Source: Bryopsis sp. KO-2023 (lineage: Eukaryota > Chlorophyta > Ulvophyceae > Bryopsidales > Bryopsidaceae). Taken from it: a stretch of DNA of 64,000 bases. Positions 22,529 to 34,107 of the stretch are shown here, piece after piece. The stretch's first letter is position 1. Each line of letters begins with the position of its first letter. The DNA lies in assembly GCA_030272585.1 (NCBI GenBank), contig BSYQ01000002.1:7626001-7690000 (forward strand), written 5' to 3'. A program made the translations under genes and the position numbers. Under the pieces are notes generated by a model that was not told the DNA's origin, searched no databases, and was given only the letters and a program-made list of their open reading frames with translations.

Positions 22529-24713
22529 TTTTTTTTTTTTTGAAAATGATTTTTTTTTTTTGAAAATGAAATTTCACACAACAAAGAGCACCATCCCTGC
22601 AGAAGCAGCCCCAGCGTCTACAGTCTTTCTTTCAAACTCTTTGACTTCAACAAAACACTCGCTCTGATCCAAGACTGGGTGGCACCCCGGATGGCACGAC
22701 CTGATGTTTCCGTTGTAATCTCGATCTCCAAATCGACATCAGAGGGGTAATTCCATGGAATAGTCAGGTAATTCCATGGAATAGTCAGATGAGTGAGAGT
22801 GCGGGGAGCTGTTGTGTGGGGGATTGGAAAACGCTTTTCTGTTCTGGAGAAGCTCGGTCGAGTTCTCACGGTTTGGGTATGCAACCAAACGCACCAACGG
22901 GTGCCATGGTTTTGGCGCAGCGCAACTGAGCTGGTGATTCCGGGAAGACTCTCATTAGTATTCGTGGAACGAATCCAATGGTTTCCAATTTGGGGGGGTG
23001 CCCATTTTTTTCCTTAATTATTCTCCGCCACACTTGGCCAAAATTCACAGTTTTCTGCCACACTGGCGGTAAATCGCCACTAAAGAAAACCCTGATCGTG
23101 AAGGCCAAGACCGGGAAATCAATCTCTTTCGTTCGATGATCAGCTAGCCCCCACGACTGAATCGAGGATTCTTTTTTATTTGGAGGGCGTGTTCTGTGAA
23201 TAGATAGAGTAGCTCTACAAAAAGTTGTATATGAAGGGAAATAACGTTTGTTTCATGTCTTATTTTAACGCCAACCCAGCCTGGCTACACAGGAAACAGA
23301 TAAAAATGAAATCCACAGAAACTGAGTTTTTAAGATCAAGCCCCCAGATATAATGACTTGGGAGTATTTATATAATAAATACTTGGGAGTAAGTAATAGA
23401 AAACAGAATAGCAGAAAAAGAAAAAAAAGAGGTGCAGGGAAGAAAGGGTTATGGAAAAGGGGGAATTCATAGATTGTGGAAAGAAAGGGAAAACAATTGG
23501 TAGAGCTTGAGAAATAAATATACATTCTCAGTGATATGATATCTACAAGGCCATCCGTCTGTCTGTCTGTCTGACGGACTGACTGTCGAATGTACGCTAA
23601 AAAAACTGAAGAAAAGGCAGATGTAGTTCATACATACACTGACATGGTCTTACTCAGCAATCCTGAAGTAAGCGACGTTGTCTTTTTTTGAGAAAAGAGA
23701 ATTAAAGAGAGCGAAAGAGAGGTCTGACTCTTGACGTTCTGGCTGTTGTTGTGTGTTTAAACACTCTCCGTGATTTTCGATTTTAGCATGTTGTCAAGTG
23801 GAAAAGCCGGGGGGGGGGGGAGACAGAGTTAAGATGGCACAGAATGATGTTGTATACAGAAACTGAGTTTTTAAAATCAAGCCCCCAGAGAGGGGCTGCC
23901 GCAGTCCCCCCACAGTTGAGTTAAGAGTGGATACAGGCTACACTGGGACATTTCAAATACTCTTTTCGCAGGACAAAGTTTCCAAAAAAAATCTGGATCC
24001 CCAGGAACCCGTTTCTGACATGTAACTGCAAAGCGTTTTACTTAAGCGAGTAGTGATCGAATCGAAAGTGTACTCCTGACTGTTCGAATGCAAAACTTTA
24101 TGACGTCATGTGACATATTGTGTCAGTGGGGAAAAGATATTTCCTTTTTTCTCATAGTTGAATTCGAAAGAGGTTTTCTATATTCGAGAGTCTTGTTTTT
24201 TCTGCGTCCTTCCGGATCGTGGAAAAAAGAGAACGGTGAGGCCCACAATTTAACCCCGTCGAATTTCCCCCCTCTTCGAATTTTTAATCGAAGAGACAAT
24301 GTGCAAGGGCAAAATGCACGGCACTTGTGACAGAGTGATTGACTCAGGGTGGTGAGTCAATGGGTGGCACTTTTAAGTGTGTTGGGTGTCTAGCTGATTG
24401 AGACGAAACTCAATCACTTTGGAGGCAGGGCAGAGGTGACAAAACTGTTGCAAAGGTTTGAAAAAGCAATACAGTTTTTGAAAAAGAGAGTAAATTTATG
24501 ACTTGTGCTGAATATTTAAGATTGAAGTAGCCCGACTACTTGTGTCTTCTCAATTTAAAGAGACTTGAAATATAAAAAAAACTCATTGCACACGCTTTAT
24601 TTGGTCGGTGGATAAGAAGCTAAGAGAAATTCAAAACAGCGCTTCTCTGTAGAGTTGCACCTCACAATCAATGAACACATTATAGAATAAAAATGTCTCC
24701 GAGAAGATAATGT

Positions 24714-25763
24714 TCATGACCCCTGAGAAAAATCCCACTCCAAAATCCCCCCATTACCATTAACGGCCACCAACTTTTCATCGTCCACCCATAACACATT
24801 CATCCCTGGTCGGTCATCTTCGTGCAGATTTGGTGAACAATCAAAACTCCTCACACACTCCCCTTTCGTTGTATCCCATATTTTTATCGTTCCATCACAA
24901 GATCCTGTAAACATCCGACCTTCTTTAACAACGACAGAGGTCACACTATCTGTGTGACCTTGAAAAGTTTGCATATGCTGACCGCTTTCCAATTCCCACG
25001 AGCGAATATTGCCATCAGTCGATCCACAAAAGAGGAGTCGATCAGAAACACCCAAGGACATCGCTCCAGTTTTTTGTCCACGAATCACTCTAACGCAAGC
25101 ATTATCAACCAAGTTCCATATTCGTATGGTCTCGTCGCTTGACCCACTAATCAAGAGGTTGCCTGGTTGGGGCAAGAGGCAATCCACATCATTTTCGTGA
25201 CCTTGAAGGGATCTATCGAACTCCCACACCCCTTTTCTCCAAATTTGAAGACGCCCAAATTCCCCCCCAACGGCCACATTATCGCCAAGGTCTGCAATCG
25301 ATAGGATTTCATGATCAAAAATATGAACGTGGAAAAGATTTCTCCATGTCGATATATCCCATCCACTCAAGTGACGTTCGCCCCCGATCACAAAAATCCC
25401 ACCCATGAAAGAAAAACTCCACACGAAGCCAATTTCCTCACAATCAAAAATAAATTCTTTTTGATCAAAATCAAACACCTTAACCCCGTCGACACCACCC
25501 AAGGCAAGCAAATTTTTCATCTTGGCACAACAAAATGTAGGAAAATCATTTTCGTCGTTGTGAATGATGGGCTCTATTGGTTCATGTAACCACGCACGCT
25601 CTAAATCGATTTTCCTTTTTAAGGACGATTCCTGATTTGTAACTTCTCGCCAAGACGTGGCCACACAAGAGCATCTAGCAAGCGAAACACCAGGGATTCT
25701 TCGAAAAATATCGACCAAGATATCTCTGGGCAAGTCCCATTCGATCGGAACACAGTCGCTCAT
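24714..25763 (-). CDS. F-box/WD40-repeat protein, copy 2
   Basis: 349 residues, intronless. F-box at residues about 8-50 (WDLPRDILVDIFRRIPGVSL, ARCSCVATSWREV). WD40 repeats follow with clear GH...WD cores: RSLQGHENDVDCLL ... SGSSDETIRIWN, then FCGSTDGNIRSWE, and FQGHTDSVTSVV ... TGSCDGTIKIWD. This copy keeps more canonical WD repeats than copy 1. Probable SCF ubiquitin-ligase substrate receptor; the target is unknown. Paralogue of 18506-19588 in mirror-image position, with conserved promoter-side sequence at 26.1-26.2 kb. A long frame on the opposite strand is antisense to its 5' end and not taken as a gene. Confidence 0.9.
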   Translation of the reverse strand: MSDCVPIEWDLPRDILVDIFRRIPGVSLARCSCVATSWREVTNQESSLKRKIDLERAWLHEPIEPIIHNDENDFPTFCCAKMKNLLALGGVDGVKVFDFDQKEFIFDCEEIGFVWSFSFMGGIFVIGGERHLSGWDISTWRNLFHVHIFDHEILSIADLGDNVAVGGEFGRLQIWRKGVWEFDRSLQGHENDVDCLLPQPGNLLISGSSDETIRIWNLVDNACVRVIRGQKTGAMSLGVSDRLLFCGSTDGNIRSWELESGQHMQTFQGHTDSVTSVVVKEGRMFTGSCDGTIKIWDTTKGECVRSFDCSPNLHEDDRPGMNVLWVDDEKLVAVNGNGGILEWDFSQGS

Positions 25764-28700
25764 GGTTGCGCCCTTCCTTCACTTCGAAAAAAACACGATT
25801 GATCAATTGCTCGACTATATCTTGCGGAAGGAGCCACTCTGCGCTCCAAAAATCGTCGCTCTCACAAACGAGGTTTTTGCCGGCTGCCTTGCCGAGCGCG
25901 CAAGTCTTTTCAAGCGGAAAAAGAGCTGTGGGGTAACCCAGCAGCACCAGCAAACGAAAAAAAAAGGTCGCCCACCCCAGCCCAGTGTGGCAAAAAGTCA
26001 CAAGGAAGGCGCCAAAGAGTTATCGCAATCAAGAAAAAGAAAAGAACGTCCTGAAGACCCAAAAAAACAACCCGCCGCAGTCCAGAGACCAAACCCTGTA
26101 ATCTCACTCAGCCCCCTCACACCTTGTCAAACCGTCTTCGGCTCCTGCCTGTGGTTTTCGCTGGAAGCGATAAAAGCGAAAACAAAAACGCTCCCGAGGA
26201 AAGCGAATCGTGCGGTTCTGCGATATCAAACAAGTTCTTCTTGGCGCAGCCACTTGACCGGCTTCTTGCTGCCCAAGTGTTTGTGGGATGTGCGATCAAA
26301 ACTTCCTTTGATTACGTCACTTTTTTTTCGAGATCTTTCTCACACCAATGAAGATATTTCCATTTTTCCAATCACGCAAATGATTTTCAGTTTTCCCGTC
26401 CACCTGTCGAAAAGAGAGCGTCCTGTCTCGACGGTTTTGGTTTTTTTTCCGTCTTTCTGAGTCGTGGAAAGAAAACGCTGCATATTTATTTTAACCCCGT
26501 AGCCTATTTTCGCTCTGGCGAAACTGCGGGACTATAATCTGGAAGGAGCAATATCGTCGATACAAGGGTTGGACGACAAATTTTTCTTCGACAGCGATGA
26601 CTCGTTGTAGGAAAAAAAACAAGCAAGAGTACGGCGCGTTTCTGTTGGGCATGTTTTTTCATCTTCTTTCTCGTTTCTCAGGGAGGACTGGGGCGAAATA
26701 TTTACCACGGTACGACTTGTTCCATTCTTTTTATTTTTTCTGGCGAAAAAGCGGCCTGTGAATGTCTTTGTGGAAAATTGGAGAGTGTTTTTCAAGGGGG
26801 GCGGGGTTGAATAATTTTCTGAAAGGGAACCCCAAGGCTATCAACTGGCAAGAGAGTCCAGACCTTTTTAAAAATGAATAAATTAATTAAAATTTAAAAC
26901 AGCCTGAAAATTAAAGATGAGAAAACCCTGAATACCTTTTTTTTCTTCTTTCACAACAGGAAAGGCTTGTTTCTGGGGGTATTAAATTCAGGCGTGAAGG
27001 TAAGAAAGAAAATGAAAAAATCTCATATATTATTTTCCCCCGAACGAAAAGCCCTGATTGATGAGAGATGCTCTGAGGATAGTTTGTATTGTCCGTTTTT
27101 TCCTCCAAGATAAAATAAAAAGATTGAATAAAAAACCCTTTGCTCCTCACAATTTTTTATTAATTTATTTTTTCTACTTTAATTCTGAAAGACTTATTTG
27201 TTTTTTTTGAAAAAAAAAGATGCATGTATCAGCAACTGCTGATACCCACAGGCTCAAGCAACTGACCTACATTTCAAAAACTATTTTTAGAATTTAATTG
27301 TATTTTGAGATAAATTGGTGGAAATTGGGACAGTAGGGGTTCGAATCCCCGGTGTTGCTTTGATAAAAAGTGTTTTTTCTTTTTATTTTCTACTGTTCGT
27401 CTCTTTTTCTTTTAATTATGTCTTTTCTTTTACCTCAGAAAATATAAGGAGAGAATAGTCTGTTATTTTCTCTTCGCCTTGACTAGTTTTTTTATTTTTT
27501 CAACCTTCTTTTCCACAGAGATTTTGGAAGAAATATTATTTTTGTAATGGTAGTACAGGGGCAGGTGCTGTTTTTAAAATAATTGCATGCATTTATTCAT
27601 CTCATTTTATTCATTATTTTTAAGTTCCATTCAATCTAATACATAGATATAATATTTTCTTTTTCTTTTTTTTTCCGTCTTTTAAGAAGTTCGACACCCC
27701 CTGTTCAGTATCTTCTTTTCCTTGTTTTTCCACACTTTTATGTCAAGCAAGCACTGCCTGCAGGTGGTGGAAATTACCTTTTTACATTCTCAGCTTCGAA
27801 TCACAGGTTGTGGGGGGCGCTAGAAACCAGCCAGCCAACATTTGCGTTTTCTATTAACATGTGGTGAAAGCTAGCTAGCCAGCCAGCCAGCCAACATTTT
27901 TTCATGTGGTGAAAATGAACCAGCCAACCAGCATTTCCATATGTGGTGAAAATATCAGTGGAGGCCATGTCTGACACCCCCCCCCTGTTCTGGAGATGGA
28001 AGGGGTGCAATGCATTATTGATGTGTATGCATGAGGTAAGCGATCCAGAATGAAAACAAAATGTCAATCTTCACCTGAATGGAATGATTGGTTGTTTGAA
28101 CTTCTCGATTCTTTTTTTACTTTCGTGAAACCAAAAATAGAAAGGAAAAAATATCCATGAAATCAGAAAAAAAAAACCCTGGTGTGGCCTGGATTGACCT
28201 GATCAATCCTCCCACCGTAAACTCGACGTCCCAAGAAATCATCCATTGTGGAAATTTTGAATTCAACGCCTCAGTCCCCCCCCCCCAACACGCGCACACA
28301 CTCTTTGTCCAAATCATTGAATGTGCATCTGCAGTTTCATTAGAGGTTGATTCAGCGAGCGTGGACGTGAATTCTGTTTCGAATATATGCAAACTCAGGT
28401 AGCGAATCTCTGGACATGGTTTTCTAGTTCTTTATAAAAGTGGGGTGGATGGCGTAACAACAAAAGAAAGGTGAAATTAGCCGGGGGGAAAAAAAATAAA
28501 ATAAAAAATGAAAAATTTGCTGCATTAGGCACCTGATGTGGAACTCCACCTGGAATCAATCAAGAAGGTTTATAGACAAAGGGGAAGACATACATATATG
28601 CCTATGTATACATATTTGTATACAGGAATAGTCTCGTAAGCTTTGGTTTTCTCAAAAAAAAAAAAAGGGGGAGGGGGCAACCAGCCATTGACGAGCCACC

Positions 28701-31490
28701 CAAAGGGGTGATGCCCCTCGGTAGGCTGAATAATAAAAAAAGGAAATGGCTCAGGAAATGGATGCTGTCTTCCTTGATGCAATCCCCTACATAAAATCAA
28801 AAGAAGAAAAAGAAGCAAGAGGAGGCAAGGAAAAGCCGAGCCACCCGCCAAAAAAGACACTAAAAAAAAATGAAAAAAGGAGATTGTGGGGGGGGGTGAC
28901 AAAGAGTTGTTCAAAATTGTTGCCAAACGAGGCTGCGATGGAAAGCTTGCCAAGGATGAGGATGGGGGTGTTATCCGGGGGGACTCCGGTGAGGTTTTCC
29001 CCTAGAGATGAGATCAGCAGGATGAAGGCGTCTGACCTGGGGAGGGCTAGAGATAAACACTCGAATCAATCAAGAGGCAGACTGCACTTCAGATCGCCCC
29101 GGCTGTCATGCAGAAACTCTGTTGCATGCCGGTTGCGACACTCCCATTTGCGATTCTGGTGTATTCACCTTTTTTGTTGGTTTCTTTTCCAGCAAGTGTT
29201 TTATTTTATCCTTTCTTGATTTTATTTCTACCTTTCAAATAATAATGGGTTTTACTTTATTTTATTTCACTTTATTTTTTTCTTCTTCTTTTTCCAAAGA
29301 GGCTGGAAGGTATTGAAATTTTTTTCAATTTTTTTTTCCAATTTTTTTTATATATTTTCTTTTAATGCACTCTGCTGAATTATCCCCCAGGGCTTCTTCC
29401 GCCGTTCAATTTTTTCTATCGTTCAAAATCGAGGGTTGCAAATTCCCCCGTTTTGTCGCATCGCCACTGCCAGAAACTCAACCCCCTTTTGCACGTTGTT
29501 AAATGATAGGCACATCTGCTGTTCATTCCCTGATTTCTAGAATGTCAAGGTGGATTTGTACATTATACATAGAGAGGCTCAGGCCTCTCTGAGCTGCGCA
29601 ACAAGATCAGGGGACTGACATTCATTTTTTCGTTTTTGCTCGGGTGTCTTTGAGCTGTGAAATATCAGTATCATTTAACATTGTTGTAATGATTCAATTT
29701 TTACAGTCGCTCAGCAGGCTTGTCTTTATATGTATTGTACAGCGCTGGGTTAAATGCTGCCCTTCGACACTCAAGGGAATTGCCTTTGAATTTTTAGCAC
29801 TCCATCGAGCAGGGTGGAGGTCTCCCATTTGGGCAACCCCCTAAGATTCATTTTTGGGTTTTTTCATGAGGTTGACTGACTTTGATTTCAATGAATGGGG
29901 TTAGCTCCTGTATCGACACGTTTTGGGCTTTTGAGGAGAAGGGGCATCAGTAACAGGAAAACTGCACCCAACAGGTGGAGAAGGCATTTTCTTAAAATGG
30001 AAAGTGTTGGAAAAAAGAAAGGGAAATAGTTATGGAAAGAATCAGTCCAAGTGTTTTTTTGAGTTGGTCGCTGAGCTGGCATTGATTGGTGAAGGACCTT
30101 GTGTAAATCAACCCGGAGGGAAAAACAAGTCATTACAGAAAGATAATGTCCTTAATTTTTTTCGTTACATTAAAATTAGAAACTGAACTGATTTTGGATT
30201 AAAAACACAGATGTTTTTCTTTGGATTTTTTTCAACGAGTGTTCCAAACAAACCTCTCACTGTTTGAGGTTGAGGGAGATTCACACTTGGTACTGCACTC
30301 CAACTGCACAACGAACTATTCGAATACCTACATATACCAGCATTTAAATGATAATCATCAACAAGAACAGCACCCCTTTGGGAAACAAGCTGAGCCAGTA
30401 CACGTCCCCCCGGACTTGTGCTTTCCCAAACGCAATACAGATATCGAACAAAAAGTTCACCTCCTCCCTCCCTCTCCAAACAAGTCAACGCAAATCCGAC
30501 CATCTTTTCAACCCGTTCCAAACATGTTAACAAACTGATGCATCACCTCTTGCCCAATATGGCACAGCTCAAAAAGTGCACGAGCCTTTCTTGCTGCATC
30601 TCTTGTGCATCCACAGCAAGATTCGAGACTCAATGCTGCACGCTCTGCCAGTGGCAGTTTCTGCGTCGAATGAATTGGTGATGGCAGTCTTGATGATGGC
30701 TTCAGCAGAAGGCGTCTGAAATTCTGTCTTGTGTCGTTCACACAGACGTCGACACCGTCGCCGCCCCGACTACCAGAAATCGACACCCTGGATGCCACAC
30801 TGAAACTCGAAGAAAAGCTTTATCCTGCACAGCAAAATGTTGAACAAGAAAAAAGGCACCCAACCGTCTTCCTAGATTGGGGAGAGTAACAACGATAAGA
30901 AGCGCTTCTTTGGATTTGTTCTTGTACCCCCTCCTACGTGTTGAATACCTCGCCGCCACTTCTATTTTCAATAGTCCAAGTCTCAGCGAATCAAGGAAAG
31001 CCAGATACAATCCTTTTCTTCCTTAACAACCTGTTGTGTACAACTGCGGAGTGAAATTAGCGACCAGAATGACAAGATTTTGAAGTAGAGCAACAGCAAC
31101 AGCAACAGCAACAGCATCAACACCAAACAAATAAGGAAAGCCTTTCCTGGACAGGCATGGCAGCACATGCGATTTCCCTTTTCAAAGGCGGCCCGCTCTA
31201 TGGTAGAAACGACAGTTATCGCGGCACCTTCATATTTCCGCCTCCTTGTGGCGTGTGTTCTGATCTCAATCGGCGAATTCCCGTCCATGTGCGGTACACT
31301 AGCGGGTTGGGTCGGGTTGGGTCGGCGAAAAGATAGGAAGGAGATACACCTATGCGAGTGTTCGCTCAGCGAGTGCGACGAACAGCTCATAGTGTTCCCT
31401 CAGGTCACAACGGACACGACAGACGCGACCACTCCTCCTGGAGGCTTAAAAAGGTCTCGCAGCTCCACAGTTTCAAACGACTCTTGTGAA
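25764..31490. other. F-box promoter side and non-coding right arm
   Basis: The first ~700 bases resemble the region upstream of copy 1 (GCTTCCAGCGAAAACC and GCAGAACC phrases). The rest mirrors 13.0-17.9 kb with no supported gene. It includes a T-arm/B-box-like GGGGTTCGAATCCCC at about 27336-27352, TTGGCTGG-type repeats at about 27830-27930 and long A/T runs. Confidence 0.5.
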
Positions 31491-31497
31491 CACAGGA

Positions 31498-32010
31498 ATG
31501 ACTTCCAGCCTGCAGTCCAACAGTCGGAGGGGGTCTTGGGGTGAAGCAGTCAAAGACAAGCTTTGCAACGAGCCCATGTCGGACGGTCGGGATGATTCCA
31601 TACGAGGTAACACCGCGTTCTTCTGCTCGTATTGTCACAAAGGACGTGCTTTTTTTTCGAACAGCAATTGGCGTTGCTACCACATTAGCCACTGCACAGC
31701 GTTTTTTCTCTTTCGATCCACGATAGACTTGACCTGTGAAGCTCCGTGTTGTTTGTGTGAATGTTGTCGAGAAGGGTCGTGCCGTCTTATCATCCACACG
31801 TTTTCTTTCCTGAGGTCTCGACGCCGTTGCAATCAGGGACCTCACTGAGTTTTTTTTGGCTTGTTTCTACAGGGAAGCGTTTGGGTGAGCGTGAGAAGCC
31901 AGATCCTCAAGCGGAAATCGCTCATCTTCGTGCCCGTCTGAATGAACTGGAAGGCCGAGGTGATTTTCGTAAGGAGACCATGCGCAGTTTTCAAGAAGAC
32001 CCTGTGCGAG
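31498..32010 (+). pseudogene. Ankyrin gene copy 2: only exons 1 and 2 recognised
   Basis: Exon 1 (31498-31606, ATG, MTSSLQSNSRRGSWGEA) and exon 2 (31873-32010, HLRARLNELEGRGDFRKETM) have exactly the lengths of copy 1 (109 and 138 nt), and the phases agree. Homology stops at the exon 2 donor (GTGAGACG). No later coiled-coil or ankyrin exon follows before the LTR at 32415. A candidate continuation once lay beyond element X and is now at 41150-41260 because of the inversion. Either a truncated copy or one fused to different 3' exons. Confidence 0.65.
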
Positions 32011-32409
32011 GTGAGACGACCTATACCCAGAAAGTCGGATTCCACGGGTTCTCTTTTGCTTGTTGCGCCGTTTCTAGTTTTTCTGCTTGGGACTGTCCAA
32101 TGTTATATGCGCTTCCGTATTTTTTTTCTCATTCGCCGTTCGAGTCAGCGGGGTAGATACTGGGGTGTTCCTGTGTGAATCGAACACGGATTGCTGGCGG
32201 TTCTCAGGGGGTTGGAGTGATGTGATAGTCTGTTGATTTGGGCATCCAAGCTGGGGCTGTGTTGATGTTTTTTTCTCTTTTTTCTCAACTGAGGGGGATT
32301 TCAATTTTTTTCCCGTGTGCAACACGCGCACGGGTTGGGTAAATGAAATGATAAAAACGTATGCGTTTGCTGCCTGGCAGTGCTGTGGATATCGACATAC
32401 ACAATTGAA

Positions 32410-32414
32410 CCTCT
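32410..32414. repeat. Target duplication CCTCT of element X, left copy
   Basis: CCTCT directly before the LTR A at 32415. Its partner is not beyond the 3' LTR here (TGAAC) but, inverted, at 41299-41303 (AGAGG). Confidence 0.9.
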
Positions 32415-32752
32415 TGTTGTTAAACCAGGTTGATAAAGGGGGAGTTGTGAGTATAGATTGGTGGTATGGGACATTAGTCTATAGGATCGGCACGATTTAG
32501 AGTCATTTTCGAAGGAAGTGGCGTTTCGTCTAACGACAGAAACTAGACCTGCGTTTTTCTGGCAAGTGGCGTTTCGCCTGAACAGTTAGGATAAAAGGGA
32601 ACTTCGGAAAGGAAAGTTAGAGTGTTTGTAAAAGACTATATTACAAGGATCGGGTTGGAAAGTCCCCGATCAGGTCTCGCCTACACACAACACGTTCGCG
32701 TCCCCCCTGCGAACGAGGCAATCTGCAAGCACAACTTCAAACTCTATCAACA
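32415..32752 (+). repeat. LTR A (5' LTR of element X)
   Basis: 338 bp. Shares private variants with the LTR at 41304-41641 (GGATCGGCACG, AAAAGACTATATTACAAGG, CGCCTACACAC, GCACAACTTC), and not with the Retro-1 LTRs. These two are therefore the original pair of one insertion. Confidence 0.9.
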
Positions 32753-33479
32753 TGGTTTCGGAGCCGAAGTGACGCTTCCTGGGCGATCGTCCCTGTGACG
32801 AGCGTGAGCAACATGTCGACAACAACCCCAGGAGCGAGTCCAAGTCGAGCCTTTGCGCTTGAAGTGCGCTGTGCGAGTGTCACGTCGGAACGGTACTTGA
32901 TGGGGCGTATGGGAGTCCCTCGTTCAATTTGACGAGACGAGAGTCGCTCGGCTGAGGACGGAAGCAGTAAGACCTGGGGTAACAATGGACGTGAGCGCGC
33001 GCGCGTCACATCGGCAGTTTTCTACCACTGAAACGACACCTGACACCAAGAGTCGACCAGATATCACAGTCCCCGCCAGAGAAGAGCGTAGGACGTCAAG
33101 AGTGATGCGACTGGGCGGGTGGGCGTTGGGAGTTTGAAAACTGACCGACAGAGACGTTTTTTGACGACCTGGAATCGACGTATCAACGTAGTCGTGGCCT
33201 GAGCGACGCAGGACAAAAAAGTCAGGTTTGGGGTCGAGAGTGGAGTGAAATTATGATGCGGTACAATGTGGGCTTATTTTTTCCATGCATGGATTTATGG
33301 GGTCCTTGTTTTTGGAATGGTCCATCATTGTGTTTTGCGACCTTTTTGGTTTTTTCTGAAGTTATCACGTGGGAACCGTGAGCGTTGGGAGGTTTTTTGG
33401 ATTTCGATTATTTTTTTCCTTTCGGGGCTTTCAGGTTTTTTTACTTTCGGAGTTCTACAGTTCCAGGTGGGTGGGCCCA

Positions 33480-33686
33480 TGTTGATTGTACGCGATCGAA
33501 TTAGTGGATCGCATATGGCGTTTCGCCTACCTGACAGAAACTAGGGGAACATATAAGGAAAGACCGTGATACTTTGGATAACTCTTCGTGTAAAAACGAT
33601 TGGTTCAATGCGTGTTTCCTAGACTTTCGTAAGAAGTCGGGTCGAACTGTCCCCGACTGAGTCTCAACCAAGGAACACCATCAACA
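33480..33686 (+). repeat. LTR B (3' LTR of element Y)
   Basis: 207 bp, TGTTGATTGTACGCG...ACCATCAACA. Reads the same as the reverse complement of 46470-46676. Contains a GTTTCGCCT...GACAGAAACTAG phrase also found in LTR A, so A and B are distant relatives. Confidence 0.9.
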
Positions 33687-34095
33687 TGAACTGCATCGTT
33701 GTGGAGTGCACATTGTTCCGTGCTCAGAGGCCTGTTTACGTTGTGGACGTCATCGTTGTGGAGTGCACATTGTTCCGTGCTCAAAGGCCTGTTTACGTTG
33801 TGAACTGCATCGTTGTGGAGTGCACATTACTCCGTGCTCAGAGGCCTGTTTACGTTGTAAACTGCATCGTTGCAAATCAAGCACTCAACCATGTCATTTC
33901 CAAAAGACGTCAACCATGCTAACCGGGCCTTCTGCGTGACTCGCCGGCTGGATGTGGGTGCTAAAAAATGCAACATTGTTGAATGTGCACTCCACATCGA
34001 TGAAAAACAACCATGCAAACGGGGTGTAGAACAACGTTAATGATGTCATTAACCATGCGAACGTTTACATCGTATTCAGCGAATCTCCTATAGTG
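33687..34095 (-). mobile_element. Detached left end of CACTA element T
   Basis: Begins with the Y target copy TGAAC and the 57-bp minisatellite (GTGGAGTGCACATT units). It continues with GCATGGTT/AACGTT motif sequence and ends at 34095 in TAGTG, that is, CACTATAGGAGATTC on the minus strand. This pairs with CACTATGGGAGATTC at the other end of T (58456). The flank GATT reads AATC in gene orientation, matching AATC after 58456. Confidence 0.85.
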
Positions 34096-34107
34096 GATTG
34101 CGCATAC

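Larger units (their letters stand above)
19595..24700. other. Central spacer between the two F-box/WD40 genes
   Basis: No protein gene I can support. It holds two copies of a tRNA-Ser-like module (20945-21033 and 22433-22528). At about 22100-22760 and 22790-22965 are blocks that also occur at 61620-62230 and 63683-63845, where 1.4 kb including a lectin exon lies between them. A TCTG microsatellite is at about 23551-23575. A ~33-bp phrase ACAGAAACTGAGTTTTTAA...CAAGCCCCCAGA occurs twice, at about 23317 and 23857. GGGTTGGG-type repeats occur near 21665. Confidence 0.5.
24710..32010 (-). repeat. Right arm of large inverted duplication
   Basis: Reverse-complement match to 12410-19590: same gene order mirrored, with F-box/WD40 on the inside and the ankyrin 5' exons on the outside. 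Similarity ends at the donor site of ankyrin exon 2 (32010). Confidence 0.85.
32415..33686 (+). mobile_element. Chimeric LTR element: 5' LTR A + short interior + 3' LTR B
   Basis: 5' LTR A at 32415-32752 (338 bp), primer site TGGTTTCGGAGC, a 727-bp interior without coding capacity (32753-33479), polypurine GGTGGGTGGGCCCA, then a different LTR (B, 207 bp, 33480-33686). A normal insertion has two like LTRs. It is one product of a DNA inversion between elements X and Y; the other is 41304-46676. Since gag-pol elsewhere goes with LTR A, the short interior most likely belonged to Y, a small non-autonomous LTR B element. Confidence 0.9.

Noticed and set aside
25657..26460. 267-residue frame on the plus strand
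   Set aside because: Its first part is antisense to the F-box gene and the rest is promoter-side sequence not open in the left arm.
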